The position numbers and the translations under genes are program-made. Positions 1-6,834 of a DNA stretch of 7,073 bases are shown in pieces. Positions within the stretch are counted from its first letter, which is position 1; each line of letters starts with the position of its first letter. Under the pieces are notes generated by a model. That model had not been told where the DNA came from, ran no database searches, and saw only the letters and a program-made list of their open reading frames with translations. The stretch lies in the NCBI GenBank assembly GCA_030597505.1, contig JAUVRS010000130.1:1-7073 (forward strand), given 5' to 3'. The DNA is from Desulfobacteraceae bacterium (GTDB taxonomy: Bacteria > Desulfobacterota > DSM-4660 > Desulfatiglandales > Desulfatiglandaceae).

Positions 1-218
1 AGCCGGTAATTCTCGAAAAACAGACCCGCCTTCCTGATGACCAGGATCTCGGCGTGCGCGGTGGGATCATGAAGGGTTATGGGCTGGTTATGTGCCTTGG
101 CAACAATTTGGCCATCCGGACCGGCAAGAACTGCACCCACCGGCACCTCGCCCGCCACGAGCCCCTTTTCAGCTTCACTGAGGGCCTCTTGCATCAGATG
201 ATAAAGATCAATCGCCAC
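1..218 (-). CDS. tadA: tRNA-specific adenosine deaminase TadA, N-terminal part (cut by window edge)
   Basis: Seventy-two codons are visible before the gene runs off the left edge. TadA is a zinc-dependent cytoplasmic enzyme that deaminates A34 to inosine in the anticodon of tRNA-Arg(ACG). The translation shows the family hallmarks in order: EVPVGAVL near residue 24, a DG turn, then the DPTAHAEI motif near residues 49-56, where His is a zinc ligand and Glu the proton shuttle, followed by a final NYRL. The second zinc motif (PCxxC) lies outside the window. I chose a GTG start at 218 because AAAAGG lies about 9 bases upstream and an in-frame TGA lies a little further up; an ATG at 194 has no ribosome binding site. 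It follows ruvB in the same direction after 74 bases, so it may be cotranscribed. Other zinc-dependent nucleoside or cytidine deaminases share HAE, but the EVPVGA segment favours TadA. Confidence 0.9.
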   Translation of the reverse strand, partial: MAIDLYHLMQEALSEAEKGLVAGEVPVGAVLAGPDGQIVAKAHNQPITLHDPTAHAEILVIRKAGLFFENYR

Positions 219-292
219 CTCGCCTAACCTTTTACCATGTCCTTCTTCTGTGCGTCAATATCATAGGACCCTGTCCCTGATTGTTTCTGTTG

Positions 293-1321
293 TCAAAACA
301 ATTTTCTCTGAGGAGTGGTCGTTTCCTCCTTCATCTGAAACCCGAGGTGACGGTAGGCCCGTTTTGTGGTGACCCTGCCCTGTGATGTCCGTTTTATGTA
401 CCCTTCCTGGATCAAAAAGGGCTCGTATACATCCTCTATGGTGTCCTTTTCCTCGCTTACAGCAGCGCAGAGGCTGCTTATCCCAATGGGTCCGCCATCA
501 AATTTTTCAATGATGGTGGTGAGAATGAAACGGTCCATCTTGTCCAACCCCTGTTTGTCCACCTCCAGCAAGTCCAGTGCCCAGTTTGCCACTTCCCGTG
601 TAATGATGCCATCGGCCTTTACCTGGGCAAAGTCACGGACCCTCCTGAGGAGTCTGTTGGCTACCCTCGGGGTGCCCCGGGCTCTTATGGCTATCTCCTG
701 GGCGCCATCTTCTTTTGTTGTGATTTCCAAAAGCTTTGCTGATCGGACAAGGATCTTTGTGAGATCCTCCGGCTTATAAAAATCTACCCGCAGGATCACC
801 CCGAAACGATCCCTCAAAGGCGGGGTCAAAAGCCCCGAACGGGTGGTGGCACCTACCAGTGTAAAGGGAGGCAGGGGAATCTTCATGGTTCTGGCCGAGG
901 GGCCCTGACCGATAATGATATCGAGTTCATAGTCTTCCATGGCAGGGTAAAGGACCTCTTCCACCACGTGGTTCAGACGATGAATTTCATCTATAAAAAG
1001 CACATCTTTTGGCTGCAGGCTCGTTAGAATCGCTGCAAGATCACCCGGTTTATCGATGACAGGACCTGAGGTGCTTTTGATATTTGTCTTGAGTTCGTTT
1101 GCAATGATGTGCGCAAGGGAGGTCTTTCCCAGACCCGGGCTCCCATGAAAGAGGACATGATCCAGGGCCTCGGAGCGGTTCCTTGCGGCCTCAATAAATA
1201 CACGGAGATTCCTTTTCATTTCCTCTTGGCCCACAAAATCATCAAGATTATTGGGTCTGAGGCCTATCTCTGCAGGAATTTCATCGACCTGGGGTTCTGG
1301 GCCAATGATTCTTTCTTCCAT
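293..1321 (-). CDS. ruvB: Holliday junction branch-migration ATPase RuvB
   Basis: RuvB is the hexameric AAA+ motor that, loaded by RuvA, drives branch migration of Holliday junctions in recombinational repair. The 342-residue product is normal length for the family. It shows Walker A GSPGLGKT (60-67), Walker B LFIDEIH (108-114), a sensor-1 region VGATTR (156-161), the arginine finger in LRDRFG (Arg170), and a C-terminal winged-helix DNA-binding domain containing TIEDVYEPFLIQEGYIKR (294-311). The frame is open to a TTG at 1339, but I place the start at the ATG at 1321: AAGGA sits 6 bases upstream, the protein then begins MEERIIGP like other RuvBs, and the TTG start would overlap the end of ruvA. 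ruvA ends 10 bases upstream, so the two are almost certainly cotranscribed. All motor motifs are intact. Confidence 0.98.
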   Translation of the reverse strand: MEERIIGPEPQVDEIPAEIGLRPNNLDDFVGQEEMKRNLRVFIEAARNRSEALDHVLFHGSPGLGKTSLAHIIANELKTNIKSTSGPVIDKPGDLAAILTSLQPKDVLFIDEIHRLNHVVEEVLYPAMEDYELDIIIGQGPSARTMKIPLPPFTLVGATTRSGLLTPPLRDRFGVILRVDFYKPEDLTKILVRSAKLLEITTKEDGAQEIAIRARGTPRVANRLLRRVRDFAQVKADGIITREVANWALDLLEVDKQGLDKMDRFILTTIIEKFDGGPIGISSLCAAVSEEKDTIEDVYEPFLIQEGYIKRTSQGRVTTKRAYRHLGFQMKEETTTPQRKLF

Positions 1322-1331
1322 AACTCGTCCT

Positions 1332-1934
1332 TCAAACAAGGATGTTTAATGCCTTTCTGATCAAATCCTCAAGGGTCATCCCATCTATCCCGGGGCGTGC
1401 CTTTTCGAGGGCCGCGTTTGCCGCCTTTGACGAATACCCCAGGTTAAGAAGGGCTGAGAAGGCATCATCCATCAACCGTCTTTCTTCAGTATCCAGAGCC
1501 GGCCCCGGAGAAATATCCTGCCTGCCTAGCGTCTTTGAGGCACGATCCTTTAGTTCCAGGGCAATCCTTTCGGCGGTTTTTTTCCCCACGCCCGGGATGG
1601 CCCTCAGTCGTCCGGCGTTCCCGCCCGCCATCGCTTCCAAAAGCTCCCGGGGTCCAATCCCCGAAAGGATATTGATGGAAAGCTTTGGGCCTATGCCCGA
1701 GACAGCGGTCAACATCAAAAAGATCTCTTTTTCAAGTTCTGTACCAAACCCGAAAAGGGCCAGGGCATCTTCTCTGACATGGGTATGGATATTGAGATTG
1801 ACCTGTTGATTTTTTTTAGGGAGAGAGCAAAAAGTTGAAAAGGGTACGGTGACTTCGTAACCGATTCCCCCTGCCTCAATTATGACAGACCCGGGTGTTT
1901 TTTTGAGCAAAAGGCCGCTTAGATAGGCTATCAT
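1332..1934 (-). CDS. ruvA: Holliday junction-binding protein RuvA
   Basis: RuvA forms a tetramer that holds the four-way junction flat and recruits RuvB. The 200-residue product has the three expected domains. Residues 1-64 are the OB-fold (starting MIAYLSG and including GIGYEV), with the acidic pin residues Glu55 and Asp56 in VREDAL that keep the strands separated. The middle domain has two helix-hairpin-helix motifs, around VSGIGPKLS (78-86) and IPGVGKKTAERI (113-124), which bind the DNA backbone. A linker follows (about 132-150), then the small domain III (about 152-200), which contacts RuvB. The start codon overlaps the ruvC stop as ATGA (1931-1934) without a strong ribosome binding site, which suggests translational coupling. 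Nothing is truncated. Confidence 0.98.
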   Translation of the reverse strand: MIAYLSGLLLKKTPGSVIIEAGGIGYEVTVPFSTFCSLPKKNQQVNLNIHTHVREDALALFGFGTELEKEIFLMLTAVSGIGPKLSINILSGIGPRELLEAMAGGNAGRLRAIPGVGKKTAERIALELKDRASKTLGRQDISPGPALDTEERRLMDDAFSALLNLGYSSKAANAALEKARPGIDGMTLEDLIRKALNILV

Positions 1935-2425
1935 CTTTTAAATGAACCCAACTCTTCAAACCTGGACCAGTTGAGGTGGCATATGGCAGCGGCCAATGCA
2001 TCCGAAGCGTCCAGATCCGGTTGGGTTTTTAGTTTCAGGATGACCTGAACCATGGCGCGTACCTGGTCTTTTGCTGCCCGGCCATAGCCCACGACGGATT
2101 TCTTGATCTCCAGCGGTGTATATTCAAATATGGGGACCCTGCATTCGGTGGCGGCGATCAACGCGGCTCCCCTTGCGTGACCGAGTTTTAGGGCCGTCTT
2201 TATATTTTTGGCATAAAACACGTCTTCGATGGCCATCTCTTCCGGACTCCATTGGTCCATTATGGCTGCAATGTCCTGGAAAATTTTATGGATTCTGGCA
2301 TGGAATGGGGATTTGGGCTGAAGCCTGATCTGACCAAAATGAACACAAGTCATTTCGCTCCCTTTTTTTTCCACCAATCCGTACCCAGTCACCCTTGAGC
2401 CGGGATCTACACCCAGCACCAGCAT
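1931..2425 (-). CDS. ruvC: Crossover junction endodeoxyribonuclease RuvC
   Basis: RuvC is the dimeric metal-dependent resolvase (RNase H fold) that nicks Holliday junctions symmetrically after RuvAB branch migration. The product is 164 residues, close to the usual 160-190. The four catalytic acidic residues are present at the expected spacing: Asp7 (GVDPGS), Glu67 (MAIEDVFYAKN), and Asp139 and Asp142 (DLDASDALAAA). The segment ALKLGHARGAAL (78-89) is also typical. Its ATG overlaps the yebC stop by one base (TGATG) and GGAGG lies 10 bases upstream (2436-2440, read on the minus strand), so translation is probably coupled to yebC. The enzyme appears fully functional. Confidence 0.98.
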   Translation of the reverse strand: MLVLGVDPGSRVTGYGLVEKKGSEMTCVHFGQIRLQPKSPFHARIHKIFQDIAAIMDQWSPEEMAIEDVFYAKNIKTALKLGHARGAALIAATECRVPIFEYTPLEIKKSVVGYGRAAKDQVRAMVQVILKLKTQPDLDASDALAAAICHLNWSRFEELGSFKR

Positions 2426-3171
2426 CAGTTCAAGGCCTCCATGACTTCATCCGAAATATCAAAGTTGGCATATACGTGGCTCACGTCATCATGATCCTCA
2501 AGTGCCTGCATCAAATTTAATACCTGTTGTGCCTTTTTCCCCTCCACTTCCACAGTATTCGTGGGGATCATCGTCACCTCTGAAAAGCTATAAGGCAGTC
2601 TGGCTTCATCAACGGCCTTTTTTACGGCCTCTAATTCAGCGGCATCCGAAAGCACCTCAAACTCGTCCCCTTGCTCCTTGACATCCTCTGCCCCAGCCTC
2701 CAATGCAAGGTCCAGGAGTTGTTCTTCATCCACTTTTTCCTTTTCAAACACTATGAGCCCCTTTTTCTCAAACATCCAGGCCACACATCCGGGCTCCCCG
2801 AGATTTCCGCCATGGCGTTCAAAAAGATGTTTGACGTCTGCCACCGTTCTGTTTTTGTTGTCTGTCAGACAATCCACAAGCACGGCCACACCGCCCGGGC
2901 CATACCCCTCGTAATTTGCCTCCTCATAAGAAACCCCTTCCAGTTCGCCGGTGCCCTTTTTGATGGCCCTTTCAATATTTTCTTTTGGCATGTTTTCAGT
3001 CTTGGCAGTGGCGATGGCTGATCGCAGACGGGGGTTCCCATCTGTGTCGCCGCCTCCCATACGTGCGGCAACCGTTATTTCCTTGATGAGTCTTGTAAAG
3101 ATCTTGCCTCTTTTGGCATCCGTGGCACCCTTTTTGTGCTTGATTGAACTCCATTTTGAATGACCCGACAT
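2425..3171 (-). CDS. yebC: YebC/TACO1 family protein
   Basis: This 248-residue protein begins MSGHSKWSSIKHKKGATD, the signature of the YebC/PmpR/TACO1 family. Further typical blocks are KENIERAIKKGTGE (about 70-83), YEGYGPGGVA (about 88-97), DNKNRTVADVKH (about 104-115) and GNLGEPGCVAWMF (about 122-134). Members have been described as DNA-binding transcriptional regulators; more recent work on relatives points to a role on the ribosome during translation of proline-rich stretches. Which applies here cannot be read from the sequence. I place the start at the ATG at 3171 because GGGGAGG lies 6 bases upstream and the protein then starts exactly at MSGHSKW; the frame extends five codons to a TTG at 3186 that lies before this ribosome binding site. 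yebC directly before ruvC is a widely conserved arrangement. Confidence 0.97.
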   Translation of the reverse strand: MSGHSKWSSIKHKKGATDAKRGKIFTRLIKEITVAARMGGGDTDGNPRLRSAIATAKTENMPKENIERAIKKGTGELEGVSYEEANYEGYGPGGVAVLVDCLTDNKNRTVADVKHLFERHGGNLGEPGCVAWMFEKKGLIVFEKEKVDEEQLLDLALEAGAEDVKEQGDEFEVLSDAAELEAVKKAVDEARLPYSFSEVTMIPTNTVEVEGKKAQQVLNLMQALEDHDDVSHVYANFDISDEVMEALN

Positions 3172-3252
3172 TTGCAACCTCCCCAAAATTTTGTTGATTG
3201 ACTCCGATGCTGCAAAAAGATCTCCGAATTTCAGAAACCGGCTCTCTACCGC

Positions 3253-3843
3253 CTACTTCACCAAATCCAGCCCCACGAGATATATTTCCCTGCTGCCCTT
3301 GCGGGTCGCAGTTGGTCTAAAAAGTTTGGTTTGTCTGAAATGGGTCGAGGTTTCAGCCCTAAATGCGTTGAGGTCTTCTCCTTCAAAAACCTTGCATATA
3401 AAATGCCCTTTTTTTTTGAGCACCGCATATGCGATTTCAGCCGCCCTCCCTGCCAGCGACACGGAACGTGTTGCGTCTACTGACCTTACGCCGGTGGTCT
3501 GCGGCGCCAGGTCACTGATAACCACATCCCTTAAAGCAATTTCTTCCCCAAGCCATCCCAAGTCAAGGGACAAAACATCGGCCTGGATGAATCTGAAGTT
3601 GGAGGGAAAAGAATGGCGGGGCGGGGTCAAGTCCATACCCACCACTTCCCCTTTTGACCCGACCCTTTTCAAGCCATATTGTGACCACGAACCGGGGAAA
3701 CACCCTATATCCAGGAGCCGGTCGCCCTTTTGAAATATCTTGAATCGGTTGTCTATTTGCTCAAGCTTATAGACTGACCTCGCAAGCCACTTTTCATTCC
3801 TGGCCAGACGGGTGTAATGATCTTCCCATCTGTTTATTTTCAT
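3253..3843 (-). CDS. rlmE: 23S rRNA 2'-O-methyltransferase RlmE (FtsJ/RrmJ)
   Basis: RlmE uses S-adenosylmethionine to methylate the ribose of U2552 in the A-loop of 23S rRNA on the large subunit. The 196-residue product has the class I Rossmann methyltransferase fold. The SAM-binding motif LDIGCFPGSWSQ lies at 44-55 and the acidic strand end GMDLTP at 69-74. The catalytic K-D-K-E tetrad is present as Lys26 (RSVYKL), Asp111 (SDLAP), Lys151 (CKVFEG) and Glu186 (SREIYLVG). An in-frame TAA three codons upstream fixes the ATG at 3843 as the start, although no strong ribosome binding site is visible. It is the first gene of the leftward cluster, with 81 bases before yebC. The archaeal/eukaryotic FtsJ paralogues act on tRNA, but the neighbourhood and short length favour the rRNA enzyme. 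Confidence 0.95.
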   Translation of the reverse strand: MKINRWEDHYTRLARNEKWLARSVYKLEQIDNRFKIFQKGDRLLDIGCFPGSWSQYGLKRVGSKGEVVGMDLTPPRHSFPSNFRFIQADVLSLDLGWLGEEIALRDVVISDLAPQTTGVRSVDATRSVSLAGRAAEIAYAVLKKKGHFICKVFEGEDLNAFRAETSTHFRQTKLFRPTATRKGSREIYLVGLDLVK

Positions 3844-3930
3844 ATTGTTTTATTACCACAGATACACTCCCTTGGCAAAAAAAATATAGTAAATGGATTT
3901 TTGGCTTCTCTCCTCATAACTTTTCTCAAG

Positions 3931-3945
3931 GCAAACATCATTTGC
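3931..3945. repeat. Short inverted repeat in the divergent intergenic region
   Basis: GCAAA, five bases (catca), then TTTGC form a perfect 5-bp inverted repeat. Its right arm overlaps the candidate -35 box of the rightward promoter (3942-3947), where a repressor or activator could bind. An inverted repeat this short can easily arise by chance, so an operator role is only a suggestion. Confidence 0.25.
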
Positions 3946-3970
3946 AGTTTTTCCATGGTGGTATTAGAAT
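3942..3970 (+). promoter_or_regulatory. Candidate sigma70-type promoter for the MoxR operon
   Basis: TTGCAG (3942-3947, weak -35) and TAGAAT (3965-3970, five of six matches to TATAAT) are separated by an optimal 17 bases. Transcription would begin about 40 bases before the ATG at 4018, leaving room for the GGAGG ribosome binding site at 4002-4006. It lies in the 174-base gap between divergent rlmE and the ATPase gene. No equally good promoter was found for rlmE on the opposite strand. Confidence 0.45.
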
Positions 3971-4017
3971 TGAGTAGCGTATATTGATAAGAGTCATATT
4001 CGGAGGTTTGTGCAGAC

Positions 4018-4884
4018 ATGGAAAAAATAATCATTGATGGTGTTGGGCTCCACCTGGTTGAACCCGACAAAGTGTCCATGCCCTGGGTTGGGCAGCCCGA
4101 GCTGGTCACCCAGGTGCTGGCGGCATGGCTGGTTCTCGGAGAGGATGACCTGCCGCTGAGCCCCAGGTTGGTGGGTAAGCCCGGTGTCGGAAAAACAACC
4201 CTGGCCTATTATGCCGGGCGGGTATCCAAAAGGCCGGTTTATCTTTTTCAGGCCACCATGGATACCAGACCCGAAGATCTGATCGTGACCCCTGTAATCT
4301 CAGAGGAAAGGCAAATCAAATACATCGCCAGCCCTGTGGTTTCTGCCATGATCAAGGGCGGCGTTGCGATCATCGACGAGGGGAATAGGATGAGCGAAAA
4401 GAGTTGGGCCTCTCTTGCCCCCCTCTTGGATAGCCGACGATATGTGGAATCGATCGTTGCGGGTATCAAGATCACGGCGCATCCGGATTTTCGTTTCTGC
4501 ACCACAATGAACGATGACGCCAGCACGTTTGAGCTTCCTGAATATATACATTCCAGACTTCAACCCCAGATCCACATCGATTTCCCTGAAAAAGAAGAGG
4601 AACTCCTGATCTTGAAAAAAAATCTTCCTTTCGCCGATGATAAGGTCCTTGATTATGTTGTCGAGTTTCTTCAGGCCGCCCATGTGGCGGATGAGCGCTA
4701 CTCGGTTCGGGATGGTATCAATATTGCGCGATATGCATTAAAAAGGTTTGCCGGAGATGGTGATGGGCAGCGAATGAGGACAGCCGGATATCTCAAAGAG
4801 GCCGCCTCCATGATCCTGGATAGCCCTGCGGCAGAATATTTTAAAGACCTGTTGGATAAAAAAGGTCATGAAGAAAACAATTGA
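4018..4884 (+). CDS. MoxR-type AAA+ ATPase
   Basis: This 288-residue protein is a AAA+ ATPase of the MoxR class, whose members act as chaperone-like motors that remodel or activate partner proteins, often together with VWA-domain proteins. It shows Walker A GKPGVGKT (53-60), Walker B VAIIDEGNR (116-124, catalytic Asp120/Glu121), a sensor-1 type segment CTTMND (161-166) and a probable arginine finger in the conserved HSRLQP (Arg180). The C-terminal helical lid follows (about 190-275). There is no signal peptide or membrane segment, so it is cytoplasmic. The ATG at 4018 has GGAGG at 4002-4006, an 11-base spacing that is slightly long; no better in-frame start exists. Its last 17 bases overlap the next gene, so both products are probably made in a fixed ratio and act together. 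The class call is firm; the remodelled substrate is unknown, with the downstream protein the obvious candidate partner. Confidence 0.93.
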   Translation: MEKIIIDGVGLHLVEPDKVSMPWVGQPELVTQVLAAWLVLGEDDLPLSPRLVGKPGVGKTTLAYYAGRVSKRPVYLFQATMDTRPEDLIVTPVISEERQIKYIASPVVSAMIKGGVAIIDEGNRMSEKSWASLAPLLDSRRYVESIVAGIKITAHPDFRFCTTMNDDASTFELPEYIHSRLQPQIHIDFPEKEEELLILKKNLPFADDKVLDYVVEFLQAAHVADERYSVRDGINIARYALKRFAGDGDGQRMRTAGYLKEAASMILDSPAAEYFKDLLDKKGHEENN

Positions 4885-6721
4885 ATGGAAAAACATCCGG
4901 CTGGTCTCCATCCTTCATAACAGGATGGAATTTGCCATAGAGGTAAAACGGCAATTTGAGGAGTTCAGTCCGGATCATGTGGCCGTGGAGTACCCTGATA
5001 CCCTAAAGGACAAGATCCTGGATGGCGTAAAAAGGCTCCCGTTTCTCTCGGCAGTTCACTATCAGGAAAAGGATGGGGCCTTTACCTACCTGCTCCTGGA
5101 GCCCACCGACGGCCAGGTGGAGGCCCTCAGGATGGCCCTTGAAAAAAATATTCCGACTTATTTTATTGACCGGGATACAGAAAGATACCCGACGGATTTT
5201 TCACCAATGCCTGATCCTTATGCTGTAACGAGGATCGGCCATTTTGCCTATTGCCAGGCATATATGAAAAGTCCCCGGGACGATAGGCCTTCCCCGGACG
5301 ATACCCTGCGGGAAAAAAACATGGCCTATCATCTCCAGCAGTTAAGCAAAGGAGGGGGGAAGACCCTCTTTGTGGGAGGGGTGTCTCATATTCCGCGAAT
5401 CTTGAAGATGCTTGAGGAACCACAGACTCAGGTGATCGGCCGGAGGAGACGAAGCGGGGTCGGTCTTTCGCACCTGCATGAGGAGTCAAGCAGGGAGATC
5501 CTGGGAGAGATGCCATTTCTTGCAGGGGTCTACGAACGGGCCAGGACACACGGCGATTGCCAAGAATTGGATCGACTCGAAATCAATAGCCGCTTAATAA
5601 CCATCGCCAGAAAAAGACATCTAAAGAACAGTCGGGAAGAATTATCGCAGGGCCAGATCAGGGTCCTCCATAAATTTTCCAGAAATTACGCGCTCCTTAC
5701 CGGACAGCTTGTTCCCGATTTCTACCAGCTCATTATTGCGGGAAGAGGGGCTGCAGATGACAATTTTTCCTATGAAATGTGGGAAGAGGGGAGCAAATAC
5801 CCCTGGCAGACGGAAGATCCGGGGCTGCCGGTCCTTCGCCTCAAGGGGGAGGACCTCTACCTCGACCGGAAAAAGATTCGGTTCCACCGCCGGCTCAAGA
5901 CCCTCAGAAGGCGTCTGGTGCCGGTACCGGTCAGAAAAAAAGAGAAAGAAAGGTATCCGGGTCAGTGGCGTGATGGGTTCAAGGGGTTTTCCATCTGTTC
6001 CTACCCGCCTGAGGATCTTGTCATTGAAGGGTATGGAAGGTATCTTCAGAAAAAGGCCCTGGAAATCAAGTCTGAAGAAAATTTCCGTGTTGAACCGTTT
6101 ACCGGTTCCATGCTTGATGGCCTTGATATCAGGGAAACCATAAGAAAATGGAATCAGGGCAACAAGGTATACGTAAAAGAGGAAAGACCCGTCAGAGGGA
6201 GAGTGGGCTCGGTGGTGGTGATTTTTGACCCCGATCTTGTCAAAAAGGATGGGGCAGAAGACTTCCCCTGGTGTGTTACCTGGCGGGGGGAAAACAAACA
6301 GGAATCGGACATGGCCTTTTATAGCACGCCTGCCGGAGAGGTGATGGAAGGTCCGGGGATATCCAGGTGTCAATATGGGGGATTTATGCTCACATACCCC
6401 CCTCTCCGGGTCTATGATATCTGGAAAGACCCCTTTTTTTATATGGCCAGAAACAAACCGGAGAGGTTGCTCATGGCCGCCCTTGACTACTGCCTTGAAA
6501 AACACGTGGTTTATGTGGCGGCCACGCCGCCCCCAGAGTGGTGTCAAAGCATGGCGGCTCGTCTGGGCAAAAAGATCATCTACCTGCCTATAGGAACCCT
6601 TTCCCCTGTCACACTAAAAAAGATCAAACAATTTCATGTCCTGGATGGCCATCCCGTGAGAAAATTCGCCCATAACTACATCTTGCCCTCCCATCGCGGG
6701 TCCCTGGTCAGAAACCAATAA
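4868..6721 (+). CDS. MoxR-associated protein with N-terminal TraB/TIKI/ChaN-like (DUF5682-like) domain and unrecognised C-terminal region
   Basis: This 617-residue protein overlaps the ATPase gene by 17 bases. Residues 1-190 resemble the TraB/TIKI/ChaN/EreA-like superfamily, which includes TIKI metalloproteases and the DUF5682 proteins encoded beside MoxR ATPases. Visible motifs in order are SILH (14-17), PDHVAVE (35-41), YFIDRDTE (98-105), REKNMAYHL (148-156) and VGGVSHIP (169-176). This His, Glu, IDRD, N-x-x-A, GxxH order is the family layout. The rest (about 195-617) I do not recognise. It has a strongly basic stretch (335-362), a beta-rich block around GSVVVIFDPDLV (447-458), and an alternating helix/strand segment near the end (535-580, with VVYVAATPPPEW and KKIIYLPIG). 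No signal peptide or membrane helix is seen, so it is likely cytoplasmic. The start at 4868 has AAAGG only 2 bases upstream; coupling with the ATPase gene may compensate. Peptidase, other hydrolase or non-enzymatic roles are all possible. Confidence 0.7.
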   Translation: MKKTIEWKNIRLVSILHNRMEFAIEVKRQFEEFSPDHVAVEYPDTLKDKILDGVKRLPFLSAVHYQEKDGAFTYLLLEPTDGQVEALRMALEKNIPTYFIDRDTERYPTDFSPMPDPYAVTRIGHFAYCQAYMKSPRDDRPSPDDTLREKNMAYHLQQLSKGGGKTLFVGGVSHIPRILKMLEEPQTQVIGRRRRSGVGLSHLHEESSREILGEMPFLAGVYERARTHGDCQELDRLEINSRLITIARKRHLKNSREELSQGQIRVLHKFSRNYALLTGQLVPDFYQLIIAGRGAADDNFSYEMWEEGSKYPWQTEDPGLPVLRLKGEDLYLDRKKIRFHRRLKTLRRRLVPVPVRKKEKERYPGQWRDGFKGFSICSYPPEDLVIEGYGRYLQKKALEIKSEENFRVEPFTGSMLDGLDIRETIRKWNQGNKVYVKEERPVRGRVGSVVVIFDPDLVKKDGAEDFPWCVTWRGENKQESDMAFYSTPAGEVMEGPGISRCQYGGFMLTYPPLRVYDIWKDPFFYMARNKPERLLMAALDYCLEKHVVYVAATPPPEWCQSMAARLGKKIIYLPIGTLSPVTLKKIKQFHVLDGHPVRKFAHNYILPSHRGSLVRNQ

Positions 6722-6742
6722 CCATTTCAACGTGACTACTCA

Positions 6743-6766
6743 GGTTCAGGCCTGAATCCTTGAACC
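6743..6766. repeat. Palindromic structure just after the MoxR operon
   Basis: TTCAGGCCTGAA (6745-6756) is a perfect 12-base palindrome, and GGTTCA (6743-6748) can alternatively pair with TGAACC (6761-6766). It begins 22 bases after the stop codon of the 617-residue protein. No run of T follows, so it is not a classical intrinsic terminator, but it could protect the 3' end of the transcript or act as a protein binding site. Confidence 0.4.
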
Positions 6767-6804
6767 CCACGGTGCCCGAACTTATTGAGAACTTACGTTT
6801 TTTG

Positions 6805-6834
6805 TTGTCAAAGACTTGTTTTTTGGCTTAAAAT
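6805..6834 (+). promoter_or_regulatory. Candidate rightward sigma70-type promoter
   Basis: TTGTCA (6805-6810, five of six matches to TTGACA) and TAAAAT (6829-6834, five of six matches to TATAAT) are 18 bases apart. The surrounding sequence is the most AT-rich part of this region. It would initiate near 6841 and read toward the right edge, so a gene downstream may be transcribed independently of the MoxR operon. No gene it serves is visible. Confidence 0.4.

Noticed and set aside
219..292. Possible terminator or repeat between ruvB and tadA around AGGGACAGGGTCCT
   Set aside because: The inverted arms are imperfect, there is no T run, and only a single copy is present in the window.
366..779. 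A 137-codon rightward open frame opposite ruvB
   Set aside because: It is the antisense shadow of a fully intact and conserved ruvB.
3195..3245. Possible intrinsic terminator between rlmE and yebC (imperfect hairpin followed by five T on the minus strand)
   Set aside because: The stem has only about four solid base pairs with internal mismatches, too weak to call.
3840..4109. An 89-codon leftward open frame covering the divergent intergenic region
   Set aside because: It overlaps the promoter region and the start of the ATPase gene, and its product has no recognisable features.
5642..6547. A 301-codon leftward open frame opposite the large MoxR-associated gene
   Set aside because: It is fully antisense to a gene with coherent protein motifs, its product is rich in Pro, Phe, His and Arg with no recognisable domain, and no ribosome binding site supports it.
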